Source: Dimorphilus gyrociliatus (taxonomy: Eukaryota; Annelida; Polychaeta; Dinophilidae). From it: a stretch of 64,000 nt of DNA. The translations under genes and the position numbers were made by a program. Numbering within the stretch: position 1 is the first letter of the stretch; each line of letters opens with the position of its first letter. Below are positions 1-10,089 of this stretch, in pieces. Below the pieces are notes generated by a model. The model was not told the DNA's origin and searched no databases. It worked only from the letters and a program-made list of their open reading frames with translations. The stretch covers positions 910,942 through 974,941 of the forward strand of contig CAJFCJ010000009.1 of the NCBI GenBank assembly GCA_904063045.1. Reading direction: 5' to 3'.

Positions 1-190
1 AATACCACATTGTTATATTTGTAAGAATGTCACAGAAATAATCATTATTTGTTCAAATTATAATTTGATAGTGTAGGTGATTGGGTTTTTTTTTAGCTTT
101 AATCAAATAAGAGAAAAAGAAAGAGAGAGAAAGAGGAAGAAAGAGAGATAAATTAATCAACTTTTTATAATTTAAAATACGTTCCAACAG

Positions 191-1957
191 GGTAACAGAT
201 CTGACAACGACCAAATTACTTTACCGATGTAGGCCTTATCTGGTTCATTTAAATCTCAGAGGGTGCGATCTAATAACAAATAAAACTTTTTGGAGTGTAA
301 GAGAATGCAGAAATTTACAAGACTTGAATTTATCCGATTGTTATGCAGTTAATGTGAGTATCATCCTTCTCTTGAATCTAATGCTTATAATCCTTAAATT
401 TTACTTCATTAAACAAACATAGGACGAATCTATGAGAGTCATTACGGAAGGTTGTAAAATATTGCTGTACCTAAATCTATCATTTACGGAAATTTCTGAC
501 GCTACTCTAAGATTATTGGGAAAGTTTGTTGATTTATTATTTTTTTAACAAACGCTATTGCAGTTTAATTCTTTTTTTCTCTTTAAAGGAACTCAATGAA
601 TCTTCAATTTTTAAGTTTGGCTTATTGCCATAATTATACGGATAAAGGTTTGTCAATGTTGTCAAAAAGTCCTGGTGCCTTAAAACTAGCTTATTTAGAT
701 ATTTCGGGTTGTATGCAAGTTTGTAATTTCTATTTTCTTTTAACCCGTTACAGTTTTACTGATAAATGTTATATTTATATATAGATAACACCCGACGGTT
801 TTCGTTATTTGGCAGATGGTTGCTCAAATCTGCAAAGTATTATCTTAAATGATATGCCTACTTTATCGGACGAATGCCTTAATTCAATTGCTTCAAAATG
901 TTCAAGAATAAGGAATTTTTCGGCATTGGGTGTTAATCAGCTAACTGACGAAGCATTTAAAGCTTTTTCACAAAAGAATAAAAGACTACAAAAGGTCAAA
1001 CTAAGCCAAAACCCAAAATTGACTGATGTAACTTTTAAACACTTGGCAAAGAACTGTACATTAGAAGTGAAATATTTATGCATAACTGATTGCTATACTT
1101 TAACGGATTCAGCTTTAAAATGGATTAGAGATTGTAAATATCTTACGGTACTAAATCTGGCAAACTGTGTTAGAATTTCCGATGCCGGTGTAAAAGCAAT
1201 AGTCGAATCTTCAGTTGGACCAAAATTAAAAGAACTAAATCTTACAAATTGCGTTAGAGTTGGAGACTTGGCTGTTATAGCTATTCATAAAAGGTGCCAA
1301 AGTTTGTCATATTTAAGTCTTTGTTACTGCGATCATATAGATCATGCTGGAATTGATTTGTTAGGCCTAATATACTCTCTAACTTCTCTTGATATTACTG
1401 GATGCCAGTGTACAGATCAGGAATTGTCAGCTTTGGGTCATAGTTCAAAGATAAGATATTTAACGTTATCTGAATGTGAACAAATAACTGATCTTGGTAT
1501 CCAAAAAGTTGCACAAATCTCAGCTTTAGAGTATTTGGACATTTCTCATTGCGATTTACTGACCGATTCGGGAATTAAGAATTTGGCCTTTTGCTGCAGA
1601 ATGCTAACAAACTTGAACATATCCGGCTGTAAAAAATTGACTGACCATTCTGTTCAGTATATATCTGGTGTATGTCATTATCTTCTGATACTAAGCTTGA
1701 ACGGACTATTGGGACTTTCGGATAAATCTCTAAAATTTATCAAAAGAGGGTGCAGGCGTTTACAAGTATTGAACATTTTCTATTGTTGTAATATGACAAA
1801 GTAAGTACAACTGTAAACTATTAAATTCATGAAGATATTCCTCGTCTCTTTACTATAATCTTTATTTATCAACAGACCAGCAGTTGCTAAAATGAAACGT
1901 TATGTGCCAACAGTTAACTTTAGCGATGAACTACCTCCTAGTACATTTTCGTATTAA
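191..1957 (+). CDS. FBXL13: FBXL13-like F-box/leucine-rich-repeat protein (axonemal DRC6), 3' part
   Basis: Partial gene; its 5' exons lie left of the window or in the first 190 bases. Exons I can place: 191-353, 423-523, about 589-718, 785-1800 and 1876-1957 (stop 1955-1957), joined by short GT-AG introns. The protein is a run of about 26-residue cysteine-containing LRRs (for example NLANCVRISDAGV, LNLTNCVRVGDLAV, LTSLDITGC). The order and wording follow vertebrate FBXL13 closely (LSLAYC..TDKGL, NDMPTLSDECL, CHYLLILSLNG), ending in a short non-LRR tail. In known systems FBXL13/DRC6 is a subunit of the nexin-dynein regulatory complex of motile cilia, which would imply a ciliated organism. The F-box itself is not visible in the window. 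It could be another AMN1/FBXL family member, but the segment order favours FBXL13. The first 190 bases are probably intron, with a purine-rich AG tract near 111-150. Confidence 0.85.
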
Positions 1958-2129
1958 AACAATCTTATTGGTTATCTAAATTCGATCTCTTTTTATCTTT
2001 TTTTTTTGTTTCTACTCATCATTTTATGCAAATTGGATGCAAAAATTTCTACAATTTTCTGTATATTTTATTAATAATATATTTGTTACTTAGTTGGTTA
2101 TTTAGTTTTTAAGTCAGAGATTATAATCC

Positions 2130-3167
2130 TTAAATAGAAGATTGTTCATTATCATCTGTGATTTCATAAGGTGGAGCATCGGGACTGCTGTAAGGAAATT
2201 TTCCAGAGAAGTAGTCCCATAGTTTCCAAACTAGTTCTGACACTATGAAATAGCCCGAATTTTCCGCGATGATCTTAAGGATAAATTCAGTATCCCTGTT
2301 TAAATAGAACATTTTAAATTGGGCTAAGTCTTCATCTTCTTTGTTGTACGAAGATAGATGCTCTCTTAAAAATTTATCGGGCCATCTACAATAATCAATT
2401 AACCATAAAATGGCATCAAATAGTAAAATAGGGATAAGAGCTACTAGCCAAATCACCAACAGGCAAGCCATGGCTCCATTCCAATGATTTGATTGAAGTA
2501 CGCAATCAGCCGAAACTTCATATTTCCCTATTTTATAGTGGCAAGAAACCAACAAAGATAAATAGGATTCTTTAGGTATTGGTAAGAAATGGGCAAATTT
2601 AAACAATAGTGTACCCCAATTCAATAAAAATGCTAAAAGGATCATTTGTCCCACAGCATTAATAAGATAAAGTAGTTTTATCAATCCATAAGTTATTGAT
2701 AAAAATCCAGAGCTGCGACCCAGGATTCTAGAACCTAAAATTTCTAACTTTCTCTGGCGAACATCCGAACTCTCTAAGGTGTTGCAGTAGTTTATTTCGT
2801 TTACAAATTGACTTAAATTTTTACCGCAAAGAGTATAAACAATTCTCCATAAAATACAAGGCAAGAAAAAGCTAATGGCCTGCAAAAGTAGTATACAAGG
2901 CAGCCATTTATGAATATTAAAGATTTTATCATGTTCATTTGAGAGTTTTCTGCTTGTTTGATAATTGTCTTTCCAAAAGCAAATGTCAGTACCAGCAGAA
3001 ATTTGAGAACTGGAAAATACGTCAGGAAATGAGCATACAATTGGATCTTGAAATCGCTGAATTAACAATACTAGAACCGAAGACAGGAGAAATAGGCAAG
3101 ACGTATATTTTCTTGACAGCTTCTCTACAATTCCATCATCCTGCTGATATAAAAAATATTCAAACAT
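2130..3167 (-). CDS. Innexin (gap-junction channel subunit), divergent member
   Basis: Single-exon 345-aa innexin, a four-pass membrane protein of invertebrate gap junctions or hemichannels. Visible marks are the N-terminal DDGIVEKLSRKYT block before TM1, two cysteines in extracellular loop 1 (IVCSF and DICFW), the degenerate innexin signature HKWLPCILLLQAISFFLP leading into TM2, TM3 around AVGQMILLAFLLNWG, two cysteines in extracellular loop 2 (VSCHY and ADCVL), and TM4 around CLLVIWLVALIPILLF. The cytoplasmic tail is short. It is convergent with the FBXL13-like gene, whose stop lies about 170 bases from this stop. A splice-acceptor-like ATATCAG lies just before the QDDG codons, so the true N terminus could come from an upstream exon; start 3167 is the best contiguous ATG. 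It is clearly related to, but much diverged from, the tandem pair at 5980 and 8384. Confidence 0.9.
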   Translation of the reverse strand: MFEYFLYQQDDGIVEKLSRKYTSCLFLLSSVLVLLIQRFQDPIVCSFPDVFSSSQISAGTDICFWKDNYQTSRKLSNEHDKIFNIHKWLPCILLLQAISFFLPCILWRIVYTLCGKNLSQFVNEINYCNTLESSDVRQRKLEILGSRILGRSSGFLSITYGLIKLLYLINAVGQMILLAFLLNWGTLLFKFAHFLPIPKESYLSLLVSCHYKIGKYEVSADCVLQSNHWNGAMACLLVIWLVALIPILLFDAILWLIDYCRWPDKFLREHLSSYNKEDEDLAQFKMFYLNRDTEFILKIIAENSGYFIVSELVWKLWDYFSGKFPYSSPDAPPYEITDDNEQSSI

Positions 3168-3836
3168 CCTCTTTTGTGTTCTCGTCTCAGCGTTTGGTTG
3201 ACTTTTTTTTCAGAATAACAGTAAAGCAGGAAATTTAGGATTATTTTGAAATAATTTTTAAGTTTATAATTTGAATAATCAATTATATTATCTTTACACT
3301 AATAACAATAATTTTAACAATCTTCCTATATTTTACACTTTTTTCAATGATATATGCTATTTTTATATTTTTTCATTTAATTTCGTAAAAAGGATGAGTA
3401 GGTAATAAGTTGTCCTTGTTTTAAGTTGTTCTTAAATGGCGCGTTAAAATTACCGGTCCTTTATTCTTTAGAGATAACTATTATTATACAACATTATTAG
3501 TATTCTTGTTTTCTATTAATTTTTGCAAATTATTAATTTTTAGAGTCATAGATAAGTTGTAGAAACTAAATCTTTTTAATTATAGCAACCGGTAGAAGTT
3601 CGAAACCGATTAACTTCACCGGTTAATTTTCTTGCCTAATCGCTCTCATTTAAAGTCTCATTTTTTATTTCCTCCTTAAAGGATTTACTTAGTCAAATAA
3701 TTAGTTTTCTCTTTTTGTAATAAGAGTTATAATAGTCTTTTGAGATAAAGTAACTTGTCTTAAGTATTGGCTAAGCCAGAAAAATAGATATATTTTTTGG
3801 AATACTACTCAACAAACTTTGAAATTAACCTTCAAA
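3168..3836. promoter_or_regulatory. Divergent intergenic region with ACCGGT elements
   Basis: Shared 5' region between the innexin (-) and the RING-H2 gene (+). It is AT-rich and non-coding. It carries ACCGGT at 3452-3457, AACCGGT at 3587-3593 and ACCGGTTAA at 3618-3626, plus a GGCGCG core near 3438. These resemble Grainyhead/CP2-type sites, but that is motif resemblance only. Confidence 0.35.
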
Positions 3837-5336
3837 ATGGATAACTTGTCGCCAACTTCATCAGACTTTGAATTTGCTAAAAGGCTTCAAGTATAGCTTG
3901 CTTTTATTTTATCAAAATTTAATTTAAGCGCCTATTTTATGTAAAAAAAACATCAAAAAGCATGGAAAGTAGTTTCCGCCATTTTCTTTGTTGAATAAAA
4001 AAATGTATTTAATTTTTTTTAGCAAGAAGAGAACCGAATGATCTTAAATTTGGAAGAAGATTGTCACACAGATTCAACAAGCTCGGAGGAAGCAATTTAT
4101 GTTGTTGAAAATTCGGGAAAGAGTGAAGAAAAATATGGCTTAAATCTGCTAGAAAACCATATAACGGATGATGAAGATGATGTTTTGGAAGCCGCAAGAC
4201 CAAACACTTTAAACGACAGTCTGTTGGCTGAACAATTACAGGCTCATTTTAATACATCAGGGACTGGTGAATCTGACAGTTTGGAATCAGCTGTAAGATT
4301 GCAGGTAATGAATGAAAATTACTTATACTAGGGCTATGTAATGTTATTATAACATTAATTAGAATGAATTTGAGAGAGAATCAAGAACACTACGAGAAAA
4401 TGTTCAAACTGCGACGTCTGCTCCTTCAGTTGATAATGGACAATCGGCTTCAAGAGTAAGACAAAGATTCCGACAACTTTTAGTAAGTATCTTTTTAAAT
4501 ATAAAGAAATACATTAAAGAATGTTAATTCTTAGAATCCTGTTCGAAGGGGCTTTCCGATCAGAAGATCGAACGGTTTGTACAACAATGACATGTTTTCT
4601 TACTAATGTATTATCTTTTTATCAATAGCATCGTCACTAGCAAGACATAGAATACCAGAATCTTTAGATGGTCTGCTACATGGACTAAGTCGAGTTATAT
4701 CCATGCAACACTTTAATGATTTCAGCGTAAAAATAATTAAAAATCAACATTAATCAGTGAATAAAAGTTATTATTAAAGATTGTAAACTTTTCAGACAGA
4801 TCCTGTAGGTTATCTTGAAAGCAGTCAAATAGGTAGTATGTTTACTGGAAACAATTTCTCAGGCAATGATTACGAAGTAAGAAACGAAACGTACAATCGC
4901 TTATTTAAGTTTTAAAACATTTTTTCACTTATTAGTCTCTTTGGGAAATCGCCGAACAATTGGGAGAGGCAAAACACAGAGGTCTAAATAAGGAAACATT
5001 GAATACTTTGCCCACATCAACGTTCTCCAATGGTATGAATACAGACTTTTAATTTTTAAGTAAAATGTCATATGATAATTTATGCTTGTCATAGAAAAAG
5101 AAGAGACGAACACAATAAGAGGTTCATCATGTGTAGTTTGTTTGGAAACTTACGAAGCCGGAGACAAATTAAAAACCCTGCCCTGTCTTCACCAATATCA
5201 TCACGAATGTATAGACAAGTGGCTTGAAGTAATATAAACATAACAAAGCACTAGCAGTCTATTTATAAGATATATATACTTTTGACAGAGAGAACGGAAA
5301 TGTCCAGTTTGTCAACACGTTTTAGAAAATATCTAA
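3837..5336 (+). CDS. RING-H2 E3 ubiquitin ligase
   Basis: Nine exons give a 317-aa protein: 3837-3890, 4023-4304, 4363-4482, 4535-4574, 4629-4726, 4796-4876, 4936-5032, 5095-5228 and 5289-5336. All junctions keep phase. The last two exons encode a C-terminal RING-H2 finger: CVVC, then LPCLHQYHHECIDKWL, then CPVC, with the zinc ligands in C-C-C-H-H-C-C-C order. The sequence before it is acidic and serine-rich with no recognisable domain or membrane segment. The arrangement (long unstructured N part, RING-H2 at the extreme C terminus) resembles RNF6/RLIM/RNF111-type or other single-RING ligases. I cannot name the orthologue. The predicted role is transfer of ubiquitin from E2 to substrate. Confidence 0.82.
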
Positions 5337-5933
5337 CATAGAGAGAACAAGGAATTAAACCTTCTGTCTTCAACATTTTCATGTTTTATTTCAAATTTTA
5401 TTTTCAATTCAGCGTTAACAAAACTTTTTAAAGCCATTTTTTTTTCATAATTTCTTAGCAACATGAAAAAAAATATACAGAAAAACTATAAAAAGTACTA
5501 AAATTAGCTAAAATTAATATTTAAATACTGGTATATTACTGTTATATGAGAAATATTGTAATATCAACAATTCTTCTAAAGATAACAGAAATTTATACGA
5601 AAGTAATCTACGATATTTTTGAGAGTGTCTCTAATTTTCTAGCTTAAGATTGCTTAGTAGACAAATTAATTTCACCACAATCTATAACAAATTGTTATTG
5701 ATGTAAATACAACTTTATATTATCGCGTTCAGCCTATTCTTGTTTAAATAACTGCAAAGTAGACGAAATAAACGAGGGTATGTTATTTTTTAACATAATA
5801 TATAATAATGAACCGTAAATTTTTAATGTACAAATTATTAAATAACATTTAAAGATAATTGATTGTCCTCTGAAAACTAAAGGAAATTTAATTTATTTTT
5901 AGGTTAAACTACACTACAATTGCGAAAATTCCG
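5337..5933. other. Intergenic, AT-rich
   Basis: 3' flank of the RING-H2 gene and upstream region of the first tandem innexin. I see no gene. The last 110 bases or so are shared with the region upstream of the second tandem innexin (8270-8383), so the duplication included the promoter. Confidence 0.6.
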
Positions 5934-5941
5934 TATAAAAG
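5934..5941 (+). promoter_or_regulatory. TATA box of tandem innexin copy 1
   Basis: TATAAAAG lies 46 bases before the ATG at 5980. This implies a very short 5' leader of about 15 nt. The same box and leader recur at copy 2. Confidence 0.6.
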
Positions 5942-5979
5942 CTCTATACATTTATAACACAACGTACTTTTTCTAAAAA

Positions 5980-7050
5980 ATGGTTGCGAGACGGTTCCAT
6001 TTCAGTGTTTTTAACTTTTCTAAAGACGATGGAATAGTTGATAAACTTTCGAGAAAATATACCGTTATTATCTTCATTTTAGCGTCTTTATTTGTTGTTT
6101 ATATTCAAGTTTCTGGAAAAGGAATTCAATGTCTTTTTCCCAGTCAATTTACGAATTCACACGAACAACATGGTCAAGCTGCATGTCTATATACAGATAG
6201 TTATTATTTCCGTTCAGACAGTGCTATACCAACAAAACATGGTAATAAAAAAACCATTAATAACTACTTTAAATGGTTTTCCCTGATACTTCTCTTACAA
6301 GCTTTCGTTTCCTACTCTCCTAGTATTGTTTGGAAATGTTTCTATAGAGTTTACGGTACAAATCTGGATCAAATTGTTAATTCTGCCGAAAATCTAGCTT
6401 ATACAGAAGAGAATGATACTCGAAAAAAGAAACTTCAAATTATATCTTCAAAAGTACTTCAAAAGAATTCTAGTCTTCTTCCAACAGTCTATGGATTTGT
6501 TAGAAAGATGTATCTTTTAAACGGGATTGGACAAATGGTACTATTTGGGATGATGTTTAATTGGGGTATCTTCAAACATAGATATCAAAAGATAGCTAAC
6601 GATTATAATCTAACGATGAATGAATATTTTCCAAGATCAATTATGTGCGATTATAGTGTAAGAACGTTGAATAGGATTCATAGCTATACATTGGAATGCA
6701 GATTAGCAATAAATGAATGGAATTTCATTATATTCCATATATTATGGGTTTGGCTTCTATTCGTATCTGTTATCACTTTTTTGGCATCTGTTCAACAGTT
6801 TTTCCGTTATATTACCAACAATGACAGATTTCTAAGGGAAAATCTCAAATCGAAACTAAGAGGAAGTTTAGATATTAGAGATTTCAAAAGATATTTATGC
6901 AGAGACGGAGAATTTATCTTGAAGATAATTTCTGAAAATTCGGAAGATGTTGTAACATCTGAGATAATATGTTACATTTGGGACAACTATACCTCTATTA
7001 TTCATGACGGTAAAGAAGGACGAAATATAGAGTTGTTACAAGGTCAATAA
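5980..7050 (+). CDS. Innexin, tandem copy 1
   Basis: Single-exon 356-aa innexin. The N terminus MVARRFHF..SKDDGIVDKLSRKYT precedes TM1 (VIIFILASLFVVYIQ). Loop 1 has cysteines in GIQCLFP and AACLYTD. The innexin signature is YFKWFSLILLLQAFVSYSP at TM2, TM3 is LNGIGQMVLFGMMFNWG, loop 2 has cysteines at residues 223 and 240, and TM4 is IIFHILWVWLLFVSVITFL. The cytoplasmic tail contains RDGEFILKIISENSEDVVTSEI and ends KEGRNIELLQGQ. It makes gap-junction channels or hemichannels in the plasma membrane. It is nearly identical to copy 2 at 8384, including the promoter, except in extracellular loop 2 and the last 20 residues or so. A TATA box sits 46 bases upstream. Confidence 0.95.
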   Translation: MVARRFHFSVFNFSKDDGIVDKLSRKYTVIIFILASLFVVYIQVSGKGIQCLFPSQFTNSHEQHGQAACLYTDSYYFRSDSAIPTKHGNKKTINNYFKWFSLILLLQAFVSYSPSIVWKCFYRVYGTNLDQIVNSAENLAYTEENDTRKKKLQIISSKVLQKNSSLLPTVYGFVRKMYLLNGIGQMVLFGMMFNWGIFKHRYQKIANDYNLTMNEYFPRSIMCDYSVRTLNRIHSYTLECRLAINEWNFIIFHILWVWLLFVSVITFLASVQQFFRYITNNDRFLRENLKSKLRGSLDIRDFKRYLCRDGEFILKIISENSEDVVTSEIICYIWDNYTSIIHDGKEGRNIELLQGQ

Positions 7051-7259
7051 AGCTGACTACTGTTAAAATGTTTGACTAGTTAGTCAACAATATAGAATTT
7101 GAGTTTGTATTAATAAGAAAAGGTAATTAAATGATAGCGAAGCAAATCAATTTTTAGTATAATAATAAGAATTTCTTGCTTTTTATTGTTATTAATCTTT
7201 AATATAAACTCTTCTCTTCTCTTCTCAATACATAATCCCCATAATGCTCATCACCTAAT

Positions 7260-7790
7260 TTCTTTTTGTCTACCTGAAAATTTTGAAACCACCATTTTCC
7301 ACTATAATGATATCATCTTTTTGAAATCGCCTAAACCATCTAAATACTTTTTAAGGGGCTCAAACAACTTTCAAAATGTTTGATTCCAAGTCATGACTAT
7401 CGATGAGATATACTACTATCTCATACCTTAAATCATCAGCTGGTATATATCTCTCCAATAACCCTTTGAAACATGTTCTTTATTTCAATATCATGTCAAA
7501 TGTTAAGGTCTAATTCATCCAAATTTGCCTAGATTTCTGCTTTAACTAAAAAAGTTTATCACAATGTTTTTTGATAAAATCGATGTCGATATCAAATATC
7601 TGACGAAGTTGCTCCAAACTAATTCTTCAATATTCTGCAATTCCCTCATATACTGTCTCGATCAAATCAGGGGTCACTATAAAGAGTACAGATCAAGGTC
7701 TCTTTTTTGTCATGGACTACTGCTTCTCCACCCATAAACAGTCTAATCCATTTTTTAAATTTAATAATGGAACTGTCTCGTTTTCATTTC
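7260..7790 (-). mobile_element. Decayed mariner-like transposase relic
   Basis: Read on the minus strand, interrupted frames show transposase-like segments in the usual order. Near 7700-7770 there is WVEKQ..MTKKRP.SV followed by VTPDLIETVYEGIAEY, like the RSGRPS..TPENIE..V region. Near 7560-7650 there is RISLEQLRQIFDIDIDFI, like the second helix-turn-helix R(R/L)S(I/L)..L. Near 7300-7370 there is FEPLKKYLDG followed by KKDDI, like the conserved LFGPLK..L.G..F..DDE block. Stops and frameshifts are frequent and the catalytic DDE part is missing. This was recognised by eye, not by alignment. Confidence 0.55.
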
Positions 7791-8337
7791 ATTGTCCTTT
7801 GCTATTTTGATCATTTAATGATTCGCTACCAATGACGCAAACAGTAGAATAGATTCCCCCATTAGACAAACAGTTAATGATTAACACAATTTACCTATCG
7901 AGAATAGTCTTCTTCAATTGTATATTTCTTATAGCATTTAGTGTGTACTTGTTAGTTTATCACTTGAATAAATACAATATACTGTCCTGTAGTCCCTTTA
8001 GATAATTTATACAAGGAAAAATAGAAGATTGACCAATAGGATATCTCCTTCCCATATATAGTAACCATAATAATTCATTACCCTTTTCTGATAAATATAC
8101 TGCCAAATACATAATGTTGGAAATTTACGTTCAAAAGACAGAAATAAACAAAACCAGACTCTCCATTTATTAGATCATTTTTCATTAAATTGGAACTTTG
8201 TAACACCAATTTTAAGATAATGTTCGATAATATGCTATAATATTTTTAATGTTTAAAAAAACTGTTACAAATTATTAAATAACGTTTAAAGATAATCTAC
8301 TTTTAGGCTAAAGTGGACAACTATTGCGAAATTTCCG

Positions 8338-8345
8338 TATAAAAG
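8338..8345 (+). promoter_or_regulatory. TATA box of tandem innexin copy 2
   Basis: TATAAAAG lies 46 bases before the ATG at 8384, in a leader almost identical to that of copy 1. Confidence 0.6.
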
Positions 8346-8383
8346 CTCTATACATTTATAACACAACGTACTTTTTCTAAAAA

Positions 8384-9457
8384 ATGGTTGCGAGACGGTT
8401 CCATTTCAGTATTTTCAACTTTTCTAAAGACGATGGAATAGTTGATAAACTTTCGAGAAAATATACCGTTATTATCTTCATTTTAGCATCATTATTTGTT
8501 GTTTATATTCAAGTTTCTGGAAAAGGAATTCAATGTCGTTTTCCCAGTCAATTTACGAATTCACACGAACAACATGGTCAAGCTGCATGTCTATATACAG
8601 ATAGTTATTATTTCCGTTCAGACAGTGCTATACCAACAAAACATGGTAATAAAAAAACCATTAATAACTACTTTAAATGGTTTTCCCTGATACTTCTCTT
8701 ACAAGCTTTCGTTTCCTACTCTCCTAGTATTGTTTGGAAATGTTTCTATAGAGTTTACGGTACAAATCTAGATCAAATTGTTAATTCTGCCGAAAATCTA
8801 GCTTATACAGAAGAGAATGATACTCGAAAAAAGAAACTTCAAATTATATCTTCAAAAGTACTTCAAAAGAATTCTAGTCTTCTTCCAACAGTCTATGGAT
8901 TTGTTAGAAAGATGTATCTTTTAAACGGGATTGGACAAATGGTACTATTTGGGATGATGTTTAATTGGGGTATCTTCAAACATAGATATCAAAAGATAGC
9001 TAACGATTATAATCTAACGATGAATGAATATTTTCCAAGATCAATTACGTGCGAATACAATGTAAGAATGTTGAGTAGGATTCATAGGCATATATTGGAA
9101 TGCAGATTAGCAATAAATGAATGGAATTTCATTATATTCCATATATTATGGGTTTGGCTACTTTTTGTATCTGTTATCACTTTTTTGGCATCTGTTCAAC
9201 AATTTTTCCGTTATATTACCAACAATGACAGATTTCTAAGGGAAAATCTCAAATCGAAACTAAGAGGAAGTTTAGATATTAGAGATTTCAAAAGATATTT
9301 ATGCAGAGACGGAGAATTTATCTTGAAGATAATTTCTGAAAATTCGGAAGATGTTGTAACATCTGAGATAATATGTCAGATTTGGGACAACTACGCTTCT
9401 ATTAAAGAAGTTGAGAAAGATTTTAGTGCAGAGTTAATACAGGGACAATATGCTTGA
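8384..9457 (+). CDS. Innexin, tandem copy 2
   Basis: Single-exon 357-aa innexin, the tandem duplicate of the gene at 5980 and with the same topology and signature. For roughly the first 650 coding bases I count only about half a dozen nucleotide differences from copy 1. The extracellular loop 2 segment (9045-9104) then has nine differences in about 55 bases, eight of them amino-acid changing (M-T, D-E, S-N, T-M, N-S, S-R, Y-H, T-I), between the two conserved loop cysteines. TM4 and the proximal tail are again nearly identical. The extreme C terminus differs (ASIKEVEKDFSAELIQGQYA). This suggests either gene conversion outside loop 2 or selection for a different docking surface. Confidence 0.95.
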   Translation: MVARRFHFSIFNFSKDDGIVDKLSRKYTVIIFILASLFVVYIQVSGKGIQCRFPSQFTNSHEQHGQAACLYTDSYYFRSDSAIPTKHGNKKTINNYFKWFSLILLLQAFVSYSPSIVWKCFYRVYGTNLDQIVNSAENLAYTEENDTRKKKLQIISSKVLQKNSSLLPTVYGFVRKMYLLNGIGQMVLFGMMFNWGIFKHRYQKIANDYNLTMNEYFPRSITCEYNVRMLSRIHRHILECRLAINEWNFIIFHILWVWLLFVSVITFLASVQQFFRYITNNDRFLRENLKSKLRGSLDIRDFKRYLCRDGEFILKIISENSEDVVTSEIICQIWDNYASIKEVEKDFSAELIQGQYA

Positions 9458-9607
9458 TATGATAGATATCAGCAAATTAATGAATAACAGATATAAGATA
9501 TTAGGATCAATCTGAAAAGGCTATCCACTTTGTGTCTTACAGCTAAAAAAAGAAAAAAATTACATAATCTATTTATTCATATATATTTATTAATGTCTTA
9601 GGTATGT

Positions 9608-9751
9608 CTATATAGCTTCAAGTTGCCCATTATTGTCAATGCATGTTTGCAACCTGGCGGGAAGCATATCATTTCCTTTGGCGAAGTATAAGGGCGGTTT
9701 GGACCTGAAAAAAGCCTTTACTGCCTTTTTTAATTCATCATCATTCTCATA
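9608..9751 (-). mobile_element. Mariner transposase C-terminal fragment
   Basis: A 47-codon open stretch on the minus strand, ending in TAG at 9610-9608, reads ENDDELKKAVKAFFRSKPP followed by YFAKGNDMLPARLQTCIDNN. This matches the typical mariner transposase end (DDE(V/L)K.AV..F...P..F...GI..LP.RW..CI...G). It is bounded upstream by an in-frame stop at about 9754 and has no associated N-terminal part. The region from 9752 to the PUM3 stop at 10090 has no other feature I recognise. Confidence 0.75.
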
Positions 9752-10089
9752 TTAACTCATAAACTCATATTCTCATCGTAACTTTTTTAGATTGATCATA
9801 ATACATATACCTATTTGTAGAGATATCTCAATATTTCATTGTCCATCAGTAGATTAGTTAGAATGAAATGAATTATATGTCTCTTTGTTTATAAATAATT
9901 AATGATTTATTGAAAAGTGAGTTAGTTTGAGATAAACGACAATTAACAAAGATCATTAGATCATTCGGTCTTAGTTGTATTATTTTATTGTCAAAGTCAT
10001 TTTTCATAAATGTACCGAACTTCATAGTACAATTTTACTGGCTCTACAATAGCATAAAGAACACTTGTTACAATTATGGAAATTAAGAG

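Noticed and set aside
7186-7383. Plus-strand 65-aa frame between the innexins
   Set aside because: It overlaps the transposase relic on the opposite strand and resembles nothing.
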